64,000 bases of DNA from Aliihoeflea sp023389195. Its GTDB lineage: Bacteria; Pseudomonadota; Alphaproteobacteria; Rhizobiales; Rhizobiaceae. The stretch is from NCBI GenBank assembly GCA_023389195.1, contig JAEWET010000046.1, positions 1 to 64,000 of the forward strand, read 5' to 3'. A program made the position numbers and the translations under genes. Of the stretch, positions 1 through 8,603 are shown in pieces. How positions within the stretch are numbered: the stretch's first letter is position 1; each line of letters begins with the position of its first letter. Under the pieces are notes generated by a model, which saw nothing but the letters and a program-made list of their open reading frames with translations, was not told where the DNA came from and searched no databases.

Positions 1-12
1 GACGATGAGAGT

Positions 13-58
13 AATCTCCCCCCTTGAGGGGGAGATGGCCGGCAGGCCAGAGGGGGGG
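13..58. repeat. Paired-hairpin repeat, right half only (copy 1)
   Basis: An inner hairpin (CTCCCCCCTTGAGGGGGAG) is followed by GGCCGGCAGGCCAGAGGGGGG. This is the right arm of the repeat seen complete at 1561, 8453, 11572 and 17364. The left arm is either missing or lies before the window. The copy sits directly before the xdhA start codon, so a longer in-frame start at position 5 would translate repeat DNA and is unlikely. Confidence 0.8.
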
Positions 59-64
59 TGCCTG

Positions 65-1540
65 ATGCAGACCTCTCCGATAACCCGCTCCCACCTCCGC
101 TTCCTCCTCAACGGCGAGGAAATCACCCTCACCGACGTCCGTCCCGACGCGACGCTGCTCGATTTCCTGCGCCTCGACCGCGCGCTGAAGGGTACCAAGG
201 AAGGCTGTGCGGAAGGTGATTGCGGCGCCTGCACAGTCCTCGTCGGGCGCCTAGCCGGCGACAGGCTCGTCTATGAAGGCGTCAATGCCTGCATCCGGTT
301 CACCGGGTCGCTCGACGGCTGCCACGTCGTGACCATCGAGCATCTGCGCGGTGCGGATGGCGGGCTTCACCCGGTGCAGCAGGCGATGGTGGATTTCCAC
401 GGCTCGCAGTGCGGCTTCTGCACGCCGGGCTTCGTGATGTCGCTTTACGCGCTGTGGATGCGCGAGTCGAACCCCTCCGACGCGACCATCGAAAAGGCAC
501 TGCAGGGGAATCTTTGCCGCTGCACCGGCTACGAGGCGATCATGCGCGCTGCGCGTGCCATTTCGTCTTATGGCGAAGCAGGCCGCGACCCGCTCGTCGC
601 CGAGCGGGCGGAGGTGATCGCCAGGCTGAAAGCCATGCGCGACGGCGCGCGTGTCGAGATCGGCGCGGGCAAGGATCGGCTCGTCGTGCCTGCGACGGTC
701 GATGACCTCGCGGCCGTGCTCGAAGCCGAGCCGAATGCGCGCATCGTCGCCGGCTCTACCGACGTCGGCCTCTGGGTCACCAAACATTTCCGCGATATCT
801 CGCCCGTCGTCTTCATCGGTGGGCTCGACGCGTTGCGGCAGGTGTCGGAGACGGACGACACGATCACGATCGGCGCCGGCGTCAGCTACACGGACGCCTA
901 TGCGGCGCTCGCGACACGCATTCCGGCGCTGCGGCCGCTGCTCGACCGGATCGGCGGCGACCAGGTGCGCAACATGGGCACGATCGGCGGCAACATCGCC
1001 AATGGTTCGCCCATCGGCGACACGCCGCCGCCGCTGATCGCGCTCGGCGCGTCGGTGACCCTGCGCAAGGGCGCGGCGCGGCGGACGATCGCGCTCGAGG
1101 ATTTCTTCATCGATTACGGCAAGCAGGACCGCGCGCCCGGCGAATTCGTCGAGGCGGTCCATGTGCCTGTGCCGGATGCCGGAGAGCTGTTTGCGGTCCA
1201 CAAGATTACCAAGCGCCGCGACGAGGACATTACCGCCGTGCTCGGGGCGTTTTTGCTGACAATCGAGAGCGGCACAGTGACTTCGGCCTGTATCGCCTAT
1301 GGCGGCATGGCGGCGACGCCGAAGCGGGCGAAATCCGTGGAGGCTGCGCTCGTCGGCAAGACGTGGACGATGGAGACGATCGAGGCGGCGATGACGGTCT
1401 ATGCGCAGGATTTCCAGCCGATTTCAGATATGCGCGCGAGCGCTGACTATCGGATGATGTCGGCGAGGAACTTGCTGATGCGGGTGTTTCTGGAAAGTTC
1501 GGGTGAGACGGCGACGGTCTCGCGGCATGAGGCTGCTTGA
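65..1540 (+). CDS. xdhA: Xanthine dehydrogenase small subunit (2Fe-2S and FAD)
   Basis: Iron-sulfur/flavin subunit of xanthine dehydrogenase, which oxidises hypoxanthine and xanthine to urate in the cytoplasm. The protein has 491 residues. A plant-type ferredoxin domain carries Cys48, Cys53 and Cys56 (CAEGDCGAC). A second 2Fe-2S domain has CGFC (116-119) and CRC (151-153). The C-terminal half is a CO-dehydrogenase-type FAD-binding domain (VAGSTDVGLW, then GGNIANGSPIGD). ATG 65 is chosen because an earlier in-frame ATG at position 5 lies in repeat DNA. The molybdenum subunit gene follows after a repeat-filled gap of 165 bp, then xdhC. Downstream genes supply urate oxidation and guanine deamination. 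Confidence 0.95.
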   Translation: MQTSPITRSHLRFLLNGEEITLTDVRPDATLLDFLRLDRALKGTKEGCAEGDCGACTVLVGRLAGDRLVYEGVNACIRFTGSLDGCHVVTIEHLRGADGGLHPVQQAMVDFHGSQCGFCTPGFVMSLYALWMRESNPSDATIEKALQGNLCRCTGYEAIMRAARAISSYGEAGRDPLVAERAEVIARLKAMRDGARVEIGAGKDRLVVPATVDDLAAVLEAEPNARIVAGSTDVGLWVTKHFRDISPVVFIGGLDALRQVSETDDTITIGAGVSYTDAYAALATRIPALRPLLDRIGGDQVRNMGTIGGNIANGSPIGDTPPPLIALGASVTLRKGAARRTIALEDFFIDYGKQDRAPGEFVEAVHVPVPDAGELFAVHKITKRRDEDITAVLGAFLLTIESGTVTSACIAYGGMAATPKRAKSVEAALVGKTWTMETIEAAMTVYAQDFQPISDMRASADYRMMSARNLLMRVFLESSGETATVSRHEAA

Positions 1541-1560
1541 CATGCATACGCTCTACGTTG

Positions 1561-1672
1561 CCCCCCTCTGTCCTGCCGGACATCTCCCCCGCGAGGCGGG
1601 AGATCAGTCTCGTCGTCGACACCGCGTGATCTCCCCCCATGCGGGGGAGATGTCCGGCAGGACAGAGGGGGG
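1561..1672. repeat. Paired-hairpin repeat (copy 2)
   Basis: Outer arms of about 30 bp are mutually complementary (CCCCCCTCTGTCCTGCCGG against CCGGCAGGACAGAGGGGGG). Each arm also forms its own small C-run/G-run hairpin. A spacer of about 25 bp, bounded by GATCA and TGATC, lies between them. The whole element can fold into a long cruciform. It fills the xdhA-xdhB gap. Confidence 0.9.
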
Positions 1673-1705
1673 CGCGACGGATCGCAACGCTTCCGGGGCA
1701 GGCCG

Positions 1706-4045
1706 ATGAACAAGCACGCCCAGCCAGACCTCACCGCAGCCGCCATCAAGGGTGGGGTCGCAACCAACCAACGGCATGACTCCGCCGCCAAGCACGTCAC
1801 CGGCACTGCCGTTTATATCGACGACATCGCCGAGCCGGCTGGCACGCTGCATGGGTGTCTCGGCCTCTCGACCATCGCGCACGGCACGGTCAAGTCTCTC
1901 GACCTCGATGCAGTGCGTTCCGCGCCGGGTGTCATCGCGGTGCTCACCGGCCATGACGTGCCCGGCGTCAACGACATCTCGCCGACCGGCCGGCATGACG
2001 AGCCCGTGCTGGCAACGGAAAAGGTCGAGTTCTTCGGCCAGCCGCTCTTCGCCGTCATCGCCCAAACGCGCGAGGCGGCGCGGCGGGCGTGCAGATTGGC
2101 GAAGATCGTATGCGACGCGCTGCCCTTCACCACGGACATCGGCGACCTGGATGCGAAGTCGGGCAAGATGGTTGCCCCGCCGCTGACGCTCAAGCGCGGC
2201 GAAGCGGAACAGGCCATCGCGTCGGCGCCGCACCGGCTCAAGGGACGGATGCGCGTCGGCGGGCAGGACCACTTTTACCTCGAAGGCCATATCGCGCTCG
2301 CCATCCCCGGCGAGGACGACGACGTCACCGTCCATTCCTCGACCCAGCATCCGAGTGAAGTCCAGCACATGGTCGCGCATGCGCTCGGGGTCGCCTCGCA
2401 CGCCGTCACGGTCGAGGTGCGGCGTATGGGCGGCGGGTTCGGCGGCAAGGAGACGCAGTCGAACCAGTTTGCCGCCATAGCAGCCATTGCGGCGAAGAAG
2501 CTGAAGCGACCGGTCAAAATCCGTCCCGATCGCGATGACGACATGATCGCCACGGGCAAGCGCCACGATTTCCTGATCGACTACGAGGTCGGCTTCGACG
2601 AGGACGGCGCGATCCGCGGAGTGGATTATACCTACGCCGCGCGCTGCGGCTTCTCGTCGGACCTTTCCGGCCCCGTCACGGACCGCGCGCTCTTCCACTG
2701 CGACAATTCCTATTTCTATCCGGCAGTGCATGCGCAGTCCGCGCCGCTCTACACCAACACGGTCTCGAATACCGCATTTCGCGGCTTTGGCGGCCCGCAG
2801 GGCATGATGGGCGCCGAGCGCGTCCTCGACGAGATCGCATTCGCGCTCGGCAAGGACCCGCTGGAGGTGCGCAAGGCGAATTTTTACGGCACGTCTGACC
2901 GGAACGTGACGCCCTACCACCAGACAGTGGAGGACAACATCGTCCACCGCATCGTGGCGGAGCTGGAGACGTCCTGCGACTACCAGCGCCGGCGCGAGGA
3001 AACCGCGGCCTTCAATGCGAAGAGCCGCATCGTCAAACGCGGACTTGCGCTGACGCCGGTCAAGTTCGGCATCTCCTTCACCGCCACGCATTTCAATCAG
3101 GCGGGCGCGCTGGTTCATGTCTACACCGACGGCTCGGTTCACCTGAACCATGGCGGCACGGAGATGGGGCAGGGGCTCTATGTCAAGGTCGCGCAGGTGG
3201 TGGCCGAAGAGTTCCAGATCGACATCTCAAACGTGAAGATCACCGCGACGACGACGGGCAAGGTGCCGAACACGTCGGCCACCGCCGCCTCGTCCGGCAC
3301 AGACCTGAATGGCATGGCGGCGCAGAATGCGGCGCGCCAGATCAAGGATCGGCTGTGCGATTTCGCGTCCGAAAAGTATGGCTTGCCGAAGGACCAGATC
3401 GTCTTCCTGCCTAACCGTGTGCGGATCGGCAACCAGGAAATTCCATTCGCCGATCTCGTCAAGCAGGCCTATATGGCGCGCGTGCAGCTTTCGGCGGCAG
3501 GGTTCTACAAGACGCCGAAAATCCACTGGGACCGCGACAAGGGCGAGGGGCGGCCGTTCTATTATTTCGCCTATGGCGCATCGTGTTCGGAAGTGTCGAT
3601 CGACACGCTCACCGGCGAATATGTGGTCGAGCGGACCGACATCCTGCATGAGACGGGCCGCTCCTTGAACCGGATCATCGATCTCGGCCAGATCGAGGGC
3701 GGGTTCGTGCAGGGCATGGGCTGGCTGACGACGGAGGAGCTTGTCTGGGACGACAAGGGGCAGCTCAGGACGCACGCGCCCTCGACCTACAAGATCCCGT
3801 TGGCTTCGGATCGGCCGAAGATCTTCAACGTGACGCTGGCCGACTGGCCGGAGGCGCACGAGCCGACGGTGCATCGCTCGAAGGCCGTTGGAGAGCCGCC
3901 CTTCATGCTTGCGATGTCGGTGTTCCATGCGCTGTCGGATGCGGTGGCGAGCGTTGGCGGGCACAAGGTGTTGCCGGCGCTCGACGCTCCGGCGACGCCG
4001 GAGCGCGTGCTGATGGCGGTGGAGCGGGTGAAGGCGGCGCGGTAG
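1706..4045 (+). CDS. xdhB: Xanthine dehydrogenase molybdopterin-binding subunit
   Basis: Catalytic molybdenum subunit of xanthine dehydrogenase, 779 residues, the usual length for bacterial XdhB. Molybdopterin-cofactor loops are visible: GGGFGGKE near residue 242, FRGFGGPQGM, and GGTEMGQGLYVK. The GEPPF segment near residue 730 contains the glutamate that acts as base in this family. ATG 1706 is the first in-frame methionine after the repeat and gives a typical N-terminus, with the first conserved block (GTAVYIDDI) soon after. It should assemble with XdhA into a heterotetramer and receive its sulfurated cofactor through XdhC, encoded 8 bp downstream. Confidence 0.96.
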   Translation: MNKHAQPDLTAAAIKGGVATNQRHDSAAKHVTGTAVYIDDIAEPAGTLHGCLGLSTIAHGTVKSLDLDAVRSAPGVIAVLTGHDVPGVNDISPTGRHDEPVLATEKVEFFGQPLFAVIAQTREAARRACRLAKIVCDALPFTTDIGDLDAKSGKMVAPPLTLKRGEAEQAIASAPHRLKGRMRVGGQDHFYLEGHIALAIPGEDDDVTVHSSTQHPSEVQHMVAHALGVASHAVTVEVRRMGGGFGGKETQSNQFAAIAAIAAKKLKRPVKIRPDRDDDMIATGKRHDFLIDYEVGFDEDGAIRGVDYTYAARCGFSSDLSGPVTDRALFHCDNSYFYPAVHAQSAPLYTNTVSNTAFRGFGGPQGMMGAERVLDEIAFALGKDPLEVRKANFYGTSDRNVTPYHQTVEDNIVHRIVAELETSCDYQRRREETAAFNAKSRIVKRGLALTPVKFGISFTATHFNQAGALVHVYTDGSVHLNHGGTEMGQGLYVKVAQVVAEEFQIDISNVKITATTTGKVPNTSATAASSGTDLNGMAAQNAARQIKDRLCDFASEKYGLPKDQIVFLPNRVRIGNQEIPFADLVKQAYMARVQLSAAGFYKTPKIHWDRDKGEGRPFYYFAYGASCSEVSIDTLTGEYVVERTDILHETGRSLNRIIDLGQIEGGFVQGMGWLTTEELVWDDKGQLRTHAPSTYKIPLASDRPKIFNVTLADWPEAHEPTVHRSKAVGEPPFMLAMSVFHALSDAVASVGGHKVLPALDAPATPERVLMAVERVKAAR

Positions 4046-4053
4046 GCTTGCGT

Positions 4054-4866
4054 ATGACCAGCCGCGACATCAGCGCGTTTCTTGCAGACAATTCGCATGC
4101 AGCCCTCGTCGAGGTCCGCTCCGCCGTCGGCTCCACCCCCCGCGAGGCCGGGGCGTGGATGCTGGTCTCGCCGACCGCCATCTTCGGCACGATCGGCGGC
4201 GGGCAGCTCGAATTCATGGCGATAGACCGCGCGCGGGAAATGATCGCCGCCGGCAGTCCGAAAGCAGACCTTCTCGATATCCCCCTCGGGCCCGAGATCG
4301 GCCAGTGCTGCGGCGGGCGAACCGAGATCGACATCGTGCTCGTCGATGCCGAACTGCGCGCCGCGATCACGAAGCGGATCGAGCGAGAAGAAGAGATGCA
4401 GCCGCACGTGCTGCTCTTCGGCGGCGGCCATGTCGGCCACGCGCTGGCGGCGGCGCTGGCGCTCATGCCGGTGCACGTGACTATCGTCGAAACGCGCGCC
4501 GATGCGCTTGACGGGATGCCCGAAGGTGTCACGACGCGACTGACCCCGGTGCCCGAAGAGAGCGTGCGCGATGCGCCGGCCGGCTCCGCCTTCGTTGTGC
4601 TCACACACGACCACGCGCTCGATTTCCTGATCGTCGCCGAAGCGCTGAAGCGCGACGATGCGGCCTATGTCGGCATGATCGGGTCGAAGACCAAGCGCGC
4701 GACGTTCAAGAGCTGGTATCTGAAGGAGGCCGGCGGCTCGGAGGCCGATTTCGCCCGGCTCGTCTGTCCGATCGGGGGCTCGGCGGTGAAGGACAAGCGC
4801 CCCGCCGTCATCGCAGCGATGGCGACCGCAGAGATTTCGGCTGCGCTCTTCAGCGCGGCTTCATGA
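4054..4866 (+). CDS. xdhC: Xanthine dehydrogenase accessory protein XdhC
   Basis: Binds molybdenum cofactor and helps sulfurate and insert it into XdhB. The N-terminal XdhC/CoxI domain includes EVRSAVGSTPREAGAWMLV and GTIGGGQLEF. A C-terminal Rossmann domain begins at FGGGHVGHALAAAL near residue 122 and contains the GMIGSKTKR block. The protein has 270 residues from ATG 4054; a TTG two codons upstream is possible but unnecessary. It follows xdhB after 8 bp, so it is co-transcribed. Its 3' end overlaps the convergent LysR gene by 17 bp. Confidence 0.95.
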   Translation: MTSRDISAFLADNSHAALVEVRSAVGSTPREAGAWMLVSPTAIFGTIGGGQLEFMAIDRAREMIAAGSPKADLLDIPLGPEIGQCCGGRTEIDIVLVDAELRAAITKRIEREEEMQPHVLLFGGGHVGHALAAALALMPVHVTIVETRADALDGMPEGVTTRLTPVPEESVRDAPAGSAFVVLTHDHALDFLIVAEALKRDDAAYVGMIGSKTKRATFKSWYLKEAGGSEADFARLVCPIGGSAVKDKRPAVIAAMATAEISAALFSAAS

Positions 4867-5770
4867 TGTCGCGGATGAGGCGCTGGCAGCGCTCGGCCAT
4901 GAAATCGAGCAACAGGCGCACCTTGGGGTCCTGAAACTTGCGGTGCGGATAGACCGCGGCAAGCTGCACCGGCGTCGGCGGCGTTTCGGGCAGGATCACT
5001 TTCAGCCGCCAGTCGCGGATGAAGGGTTCGACCTCGAAGCGCGGCTTCATGACGATGCCGCGGCCGGATAGCGCCCAGCTCGTCAACACGTCGCCATCGT
5101 CGGAATCGAACGGGCCGCGCACGTCGAATTTCTGGACGCCTTCGGCGGTCTGCAGCGGCCAGTAGAATTCGCGCGCGCCGGGAAAGCGCAACAGCAGGCA
5201 GTCGTGGCGCTGGTCGATCAAATCCTGCGGGGTCTGCGGTTCGCCGCGCGCTTCCAGATATTGCGGCGCGGCGACCAGCACGCGCTCGCAGTCCATGACG
5301 CCGCGCATCCGAAGGCTCGAATCCTCCAACTGCCCGAGCCGGACGGCGACGTCGATGCCTTCCTTCATCATGTCGACATTGTGGTCCGACAGGCGCAGCC
5401 GCACTTCGATGTCGGGATAGCGGTCGTGGAAATCGGGAATGCCGGACGCGATCAGACGGCGGCCGAGGCCAAGCGGCGCGGTGACGCGGATCGTGCCGCG
5501 CGGCTGGCCGGACAGCGAGGTGACCGCGGCTTCCGCGTCCGTCACCGCGTCGAGCACCTTCTTGGCGCCGTCATAGAAGATGCGGCCGTGCTCGGTCGGC
5601 ATCAGTTGCCGCGTGGTGCGGTTGAAGAGCCGCACGCCGAGGTGCTTTTCCAGTTCCTTGATGCGGTTGGAGGCGACAGCGGGCGAAATGCGCATGTCGC
5701 GCCCGGCGGCAGACAGATTGCCGAGTTCCACCACGCGCACGAAAACAGATACATTGTCCAGATAGGCCAT
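4850..5770 (-). CDS. LysR-family transcriptional regulator
   Basis: A 306-residue LysR-type regulator. The N-terminal winged helix-turn-helix (about residues 1-60) includes NLSAAGRDMRISPAVASNRIKELE in two segments, followed by the typical LFNRTTRQL. The C-terminal substrate-binding domain spans about residues 90-300. It lies between xdhC and puuD, convergent with the first and divergent from the second with a 128-bp shared promoter gap. Control of purine catabolism is therefore likely, but no effector can be read from the sequence. Within the family it resembles the common CrgA/DhcR-like branch, so the regulon assignment is inference from position. Confidence 0.92.
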   Translation of the reverse strand: MAYLDNVSVFVRVVELGNLSAAGRDMRISPAVASNRIKELEKHLGVRLFNRTTRQLMPTEHGRIFYDGAKKVLDAVTDAEAAVTSLSGQPRGTIRVTAPLGLGRRLIASGIPDFHDRYPDIEVRLRLSDHNVDMMKEGIDVAVRLGQLEDSSLRMRGVMDCERVLVAAPQYLEARGEPQTPQDLIDQRHDCLLLRFPGAREFYWPLQTAEGVQKFDVRGPFDSDDGDVLTSWALSGRGIVMKPRFEVEPFIRDWRLKVILPETPPTPVQLAAVYPHRKFQDPKVRLLLDFMAERCQRLIRDIMKPR

Positions 5771-5898
5771 TTCTCGCTCCCAAGCGTCAGCGGCCTAGCA
5801 TTTTCGATTTTTTTTTGAAAGTCATCGCGTCGCTTCCCTCTTCCGCATTGAACCGTCACGCGTAAAGTCCGAGGCTGGGATTTGCCGAGGGCTCACAC
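5771..5898. promoter_or_regulatory. Divergent promoter region lysR / puuD
   Basis: A 128-bp gap between two divergently read genes. A T-rich imperfect dyad, TTTTC-N10-GAAAG, lies near 5801-5821 and could be a LysR contact site. It does not match T-N11-A well. A GAGGG at 5887-5891 stands 7 nt before the TTG start of puuD and fixes that start. Confidence 0.4.
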
Positions 5899-7110
5899 TT
5901 GTACGATTTTGCGATTTTCTGGGACTGGTTGAGCTTTGCCGCGCGCTGGCTGCACGTCATCACCGCGATCGCGTGGATCGGCTCGTCCTTCTATTTCATC
6001 GCGCTCGATCTCGGCCTGCGCCGCCACGGCCAGTTGCCGCCCGGCGTCAATGGCGAGGAGTGGCAGGTCCATGGCGGCGGTTTCTACCACATCCAGAAAT
6101 ACATGGTCGCTCCGCCCAACATGCCTGAGCACCTGATCTGGTTCAAATGGGAGAGCTACGCGACCTGGCTGTCCGGCTTCTTCCTGCTCGCCATCGTCTA
6201 CTATGCCGGCGCCGATCTCTATCTGATCGACCGCAACGTGCTCGACGTCTCGGCGCCCGTAGCGATCGGCATTTCGATCGCCTCGCTCGGCATCGGCTGG
6301 CTGATCTACGACCAGCTTTGCAAGTCGCCGCTGGGCAACAACGACACGGCGCTGATGCTCATCCTCTACGGCGTGCTGGTCGCGATGGCGTGGGGTTATA
6401 CGCAGCTCTTCACCGGGCGCGCCGCATTCCTGCATCTGGGCGCCTTCACCGCGACGATCATGTCGGCCAACGTCTTCCTGATCATCATCCCGAACCAGAA
6501 GATCGTGGTCGCGGATTTGAAGGCCGGCCGCGCGCCCGATCCAAAATACGGCAAGATCGCCAAGCAGCGCTCGACGCATAACAACTACCTGACGCTGCCG
6601 GTCATCTTCCTGATGCTGTCGAACCACTATCCGCTGGCATATGCCACGGAATTCAACTGGGTGATCGCCTCGCTGGTGTTCATCATCGGCGTCCTGATCC
6701 GGCACTATTTCAACTCGGTGCATGCCGGCAAGGGCCAGCCGCACTGGACTTGGGGGGCATCGGCCGTGCTCTTCATCGTCATCATGTGGCTGTCGACCGT
6801 GCCGGCCGCGCTGACCGGCGAGCCGCGTGCCTCTGTCCGCGCGGAGACGCTGATGGCGTCGACCCATTTCGACGCGGTCCGCGACACCGTCATGGGCCGC
6901 TGCGCCATGTGCCATGCGGCGGAGCCCGGCTGGGAAGGGATTTACCTCGCACCGAAGGGCGTGCTGCTCGACGGCGAGGCGCAGATCGCCGAGCACGCAC
7001 GCGAAATCTATCTCCAGGCCGGCCGCAGCCACGCGATGCCGCCCGGCAACGTCTCGGGCATGACCGATGACGAGCGCCGCCTGCTGGTCGCCTGGTTCGA
7101 GGGGCGCTGA
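5899..7110 (+). CDS. puuD: Membrane urate oxidase with C-terminal cytochrome c (PuuD type)
   Basis: Oxidises urate at the inner membrane and passes electrons to a C-terminal c-type cytochrome rather than to oxygen. This family replaces soluble uricase in many Proteobacteria. The 403-residue protein starts with hydrophobic helices, including WLHVITAIAWIGSSFYFIAL, and has about eight membrane segments up to residue 315. A periplasmic haem site follows, CAMCH at 335-339, with a later Met-rich AMPPGNVSGM segment that can supply the axial ligand. The start is TTG 5899, supported by GAGGG 7 nt upstream and by the absence of any suitable ATG. The stop overlaps the guaD start as TGATG, so the two are translationally coupled. 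Confidence 0.93.
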   Translation: MYDFAIFWDWLSFAARWLHVITAIAWIGSSFYFIALDLGLRRHGQLPPGVNGEEWQVHGGGFYHIQKYMVAPPNMPEHLIWFKWESYATWLSGFFLLAIVYYAGADLYLIDRNVLDVSAPVAIGISIASLGIGWLIYDQLCKSPLGNNDTALMLILYGVLVAMAWGYTQLFTGRAAFLHLGAFTATIMSANVFLIIIPNQKIVVADLKAGRAPDPKYGKIAKQRSTHNNYLTLPVIFLMLSNHYPLAYATEFNWVIASLVFIIGVLIRHYFNSVHAGKGQPHWTWGASAVLFIVIMWLSTVPAALTGEPRASVRAETLMASTHFDAVRDTVMGRCAMCHAAEPGWEGIYLAPKGVLLDGEAQIAEHAREIYLQAGRSHAMPPGNVSGMTDDERRLLVAWFEGR

Positions 7111-8423
7111 TGTCGACGCTACTCCTGCGCGGGCGCCTGCTGTCCTTCCTCACCGAGCCGGAAAGCATCGAGGACCGCGCCTCGTATCGCTACGAGGAAG
7201 ATGGCGGGCTTCTGATCCGCGACGGCAAGATCGCGGCGATGGGCGATTTCCATCTCGTCTCGCGCGAGGCGGGGAGGGACGTGCCCGTCGTCGATCATCG
7301 CCCGCACCTCATCCTGCCCGGCTTCATCGACACGCATGCGCATTTCCCCCAAATGCAGGTGATCGCCAGCTACGGCACAGAGCTTCTCGAATGGCTCAAC
7401 AAGTACACGTTTCCGGAGGAGACGCGCTTCGCCGATCTTCAGCATGGGCGGCGCATCGCGCGGCTTTTCCTCGACGAGTTGATCCGGCAGGGCACGACGA
7501 CGGTCGTCGCCTATTGCTCGGTCCACAAGGAGAGCGCGGACGCGTTCTTTGCCGAGGCGGAAAGCCGCGACATGCTGGTCGTCGGCGGCAAGGTGATGAT
7601 GGATCGCAACGCGCCCGCCGCGCTGACGGACACGCCGCAAACCTCATACGACGACACGAAGGAGCTGATCGCCCACTGGCATGGCCGTGCACGCGGCCAC
7701 TACGCCATCACGCCGCGCTTTGCGATCACCTCCTCGCCCGAGCAGATGGAGATGGCAGGCGCGCTCGCCGCCGAACATCCCGAACTTCACATCCAGACGC
7801 ATCTGTCGGAAAACCACGCCGAGATCGCCTTCACCCAGGAGCTCTATCCCTGGTCGAAGGACTATACGGACATCTACGAGCACTACGGCCTCGCCGGGCC
7901 GAAGACGCTGTTCGGCCATTCGATCCATCTGTCGGAACGCGAGGCCGATGCGCTTTCGGATGCCGGCTCGGTCGCGGTCTTCTGCCCGACCTCGAACCTC
8001 TTCCTCGGCTCCGGCCTGTTCGACTACCAGCGTTACCGAAGGCGCGCGAAGCCGCTGCGTGTTTCCACGGCCACGGATGTCGGCGGCGGCACGAACTATT
8101 CGATGCTGCGCACGATGGACGAGGGCTACAAGATCATCGCGCTCAATGGAGAAAAGCTGAACCCGCTCGCCTCGTTCTGGCAGATCACGCTTGGCAACGC
8201 TAAGGCGCTGTCGCTGGAAGAGACGATCGGCACGCTCGACATCGGCACGGATGCCGACCTCGTCGTGCTCGATGTCAAGGCGACGCCGGCTATGCGGCTG
8301 CGCATGGAGCGGATCGAGACGCTGGCGGAGGAACTGTTCCTGATGCAGACGATGGGGGATGATCGGTGCGTGCGGGAGGTTTACGTGGCGGGCAAGCCGG
8401 TGAAGAGCGAGTTGGCGGGGTGA
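7110..8423 (+). CDS. guaD: Guanine deaminase
   Basis: Zinc amidohydrolase converting guanine to xanthine, the substrate of the XdhAB enzyme encoded upstream. The protein has 437 residues. Family motifs are in order: LPGFIDTHAHFPQ (metal histidines), the PRFAITSS block, HLSENHAEI, FGHSIHLSE, and TDVGGGTNYSM with the metal aspartate. ATG 7110 overlaps the puuD stop by one base. A paired-hairpin repeat starts 29 bp after its stop and may end the transcript. Confidence 0.95.
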   Translation: MSTLLLRGRLLSFLTEPESIEDRASYRYEEDGGLLIRDGKIAAMGDFHLVSREAGRDVPVVDHRPHLILPGFIDTHAHFPQMQVIASYGTELLEWLNKYTFPEETRFADLQHGRRIARLFLDELIRQGTTTVVAYCSVHKESADAFFAEAESRDMLVVGGKVMMDRNAPAALTDTPQTSYDDTKELIAHWHGRARGHYAITPRFAITSSPEQMEMAGALAAEHPELHIQTHLSENHAEIAFTQELYPWSKDYTDIYEHYGLAGPKTLFGHSIHLSEREADALSDAGSVAVFCPTSNLFLGSGLFDYQRYRRRAKPLRVSTATDVGGGTNYSMLRTMDEGYKIIALNGEKLNPLASFWQITLGNAKALSLEETIGTLDIGTDADLVVLDVKATPAMRLRMERIETLAEELFLMQTMGDDRCVREVYVAGKPVKSELAG

Positions 8424-8452
8424 GGTGTTGGTGAGTATAGCCCGCTACGTTG

Positions 8453-8568
8453 CCCCCCTCTGTCCTGCCGGACATCTCCCCCGCAGGGGGGGAGATCACG
8501 CGCTTCAACCTTTGCGACTAGCTGATCTCCCCCCTTGCGGGGGAGATGTCCGGCAGGACAGAGGGGGG
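8453..8568. repeat. Paired-hairpin repeat (copy 3)
   Basis: Same architecture as the copy at 1561: complementary outer arms with CTGTCCTGCCGGACATCTCC and its reverse complement, and two inner C-run/G-run hairpins. The central spacer here (about 8501-8522) differs more from the other copies than they do from each other. It lies between guaD and the glycerate kinase gene. Confidence 0.9.
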
Positions 8569-8603
8569 CGCGAAGGATCGCAAGCGCTGCGCGGTGCCTC
8601 GCG

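Noticed and set aside
1604..3151. Minus-strand open frame of over 500 codons opposite xdhB
   Set aside because: Same artefact; it starts inside the repeat and has no conserved motif.
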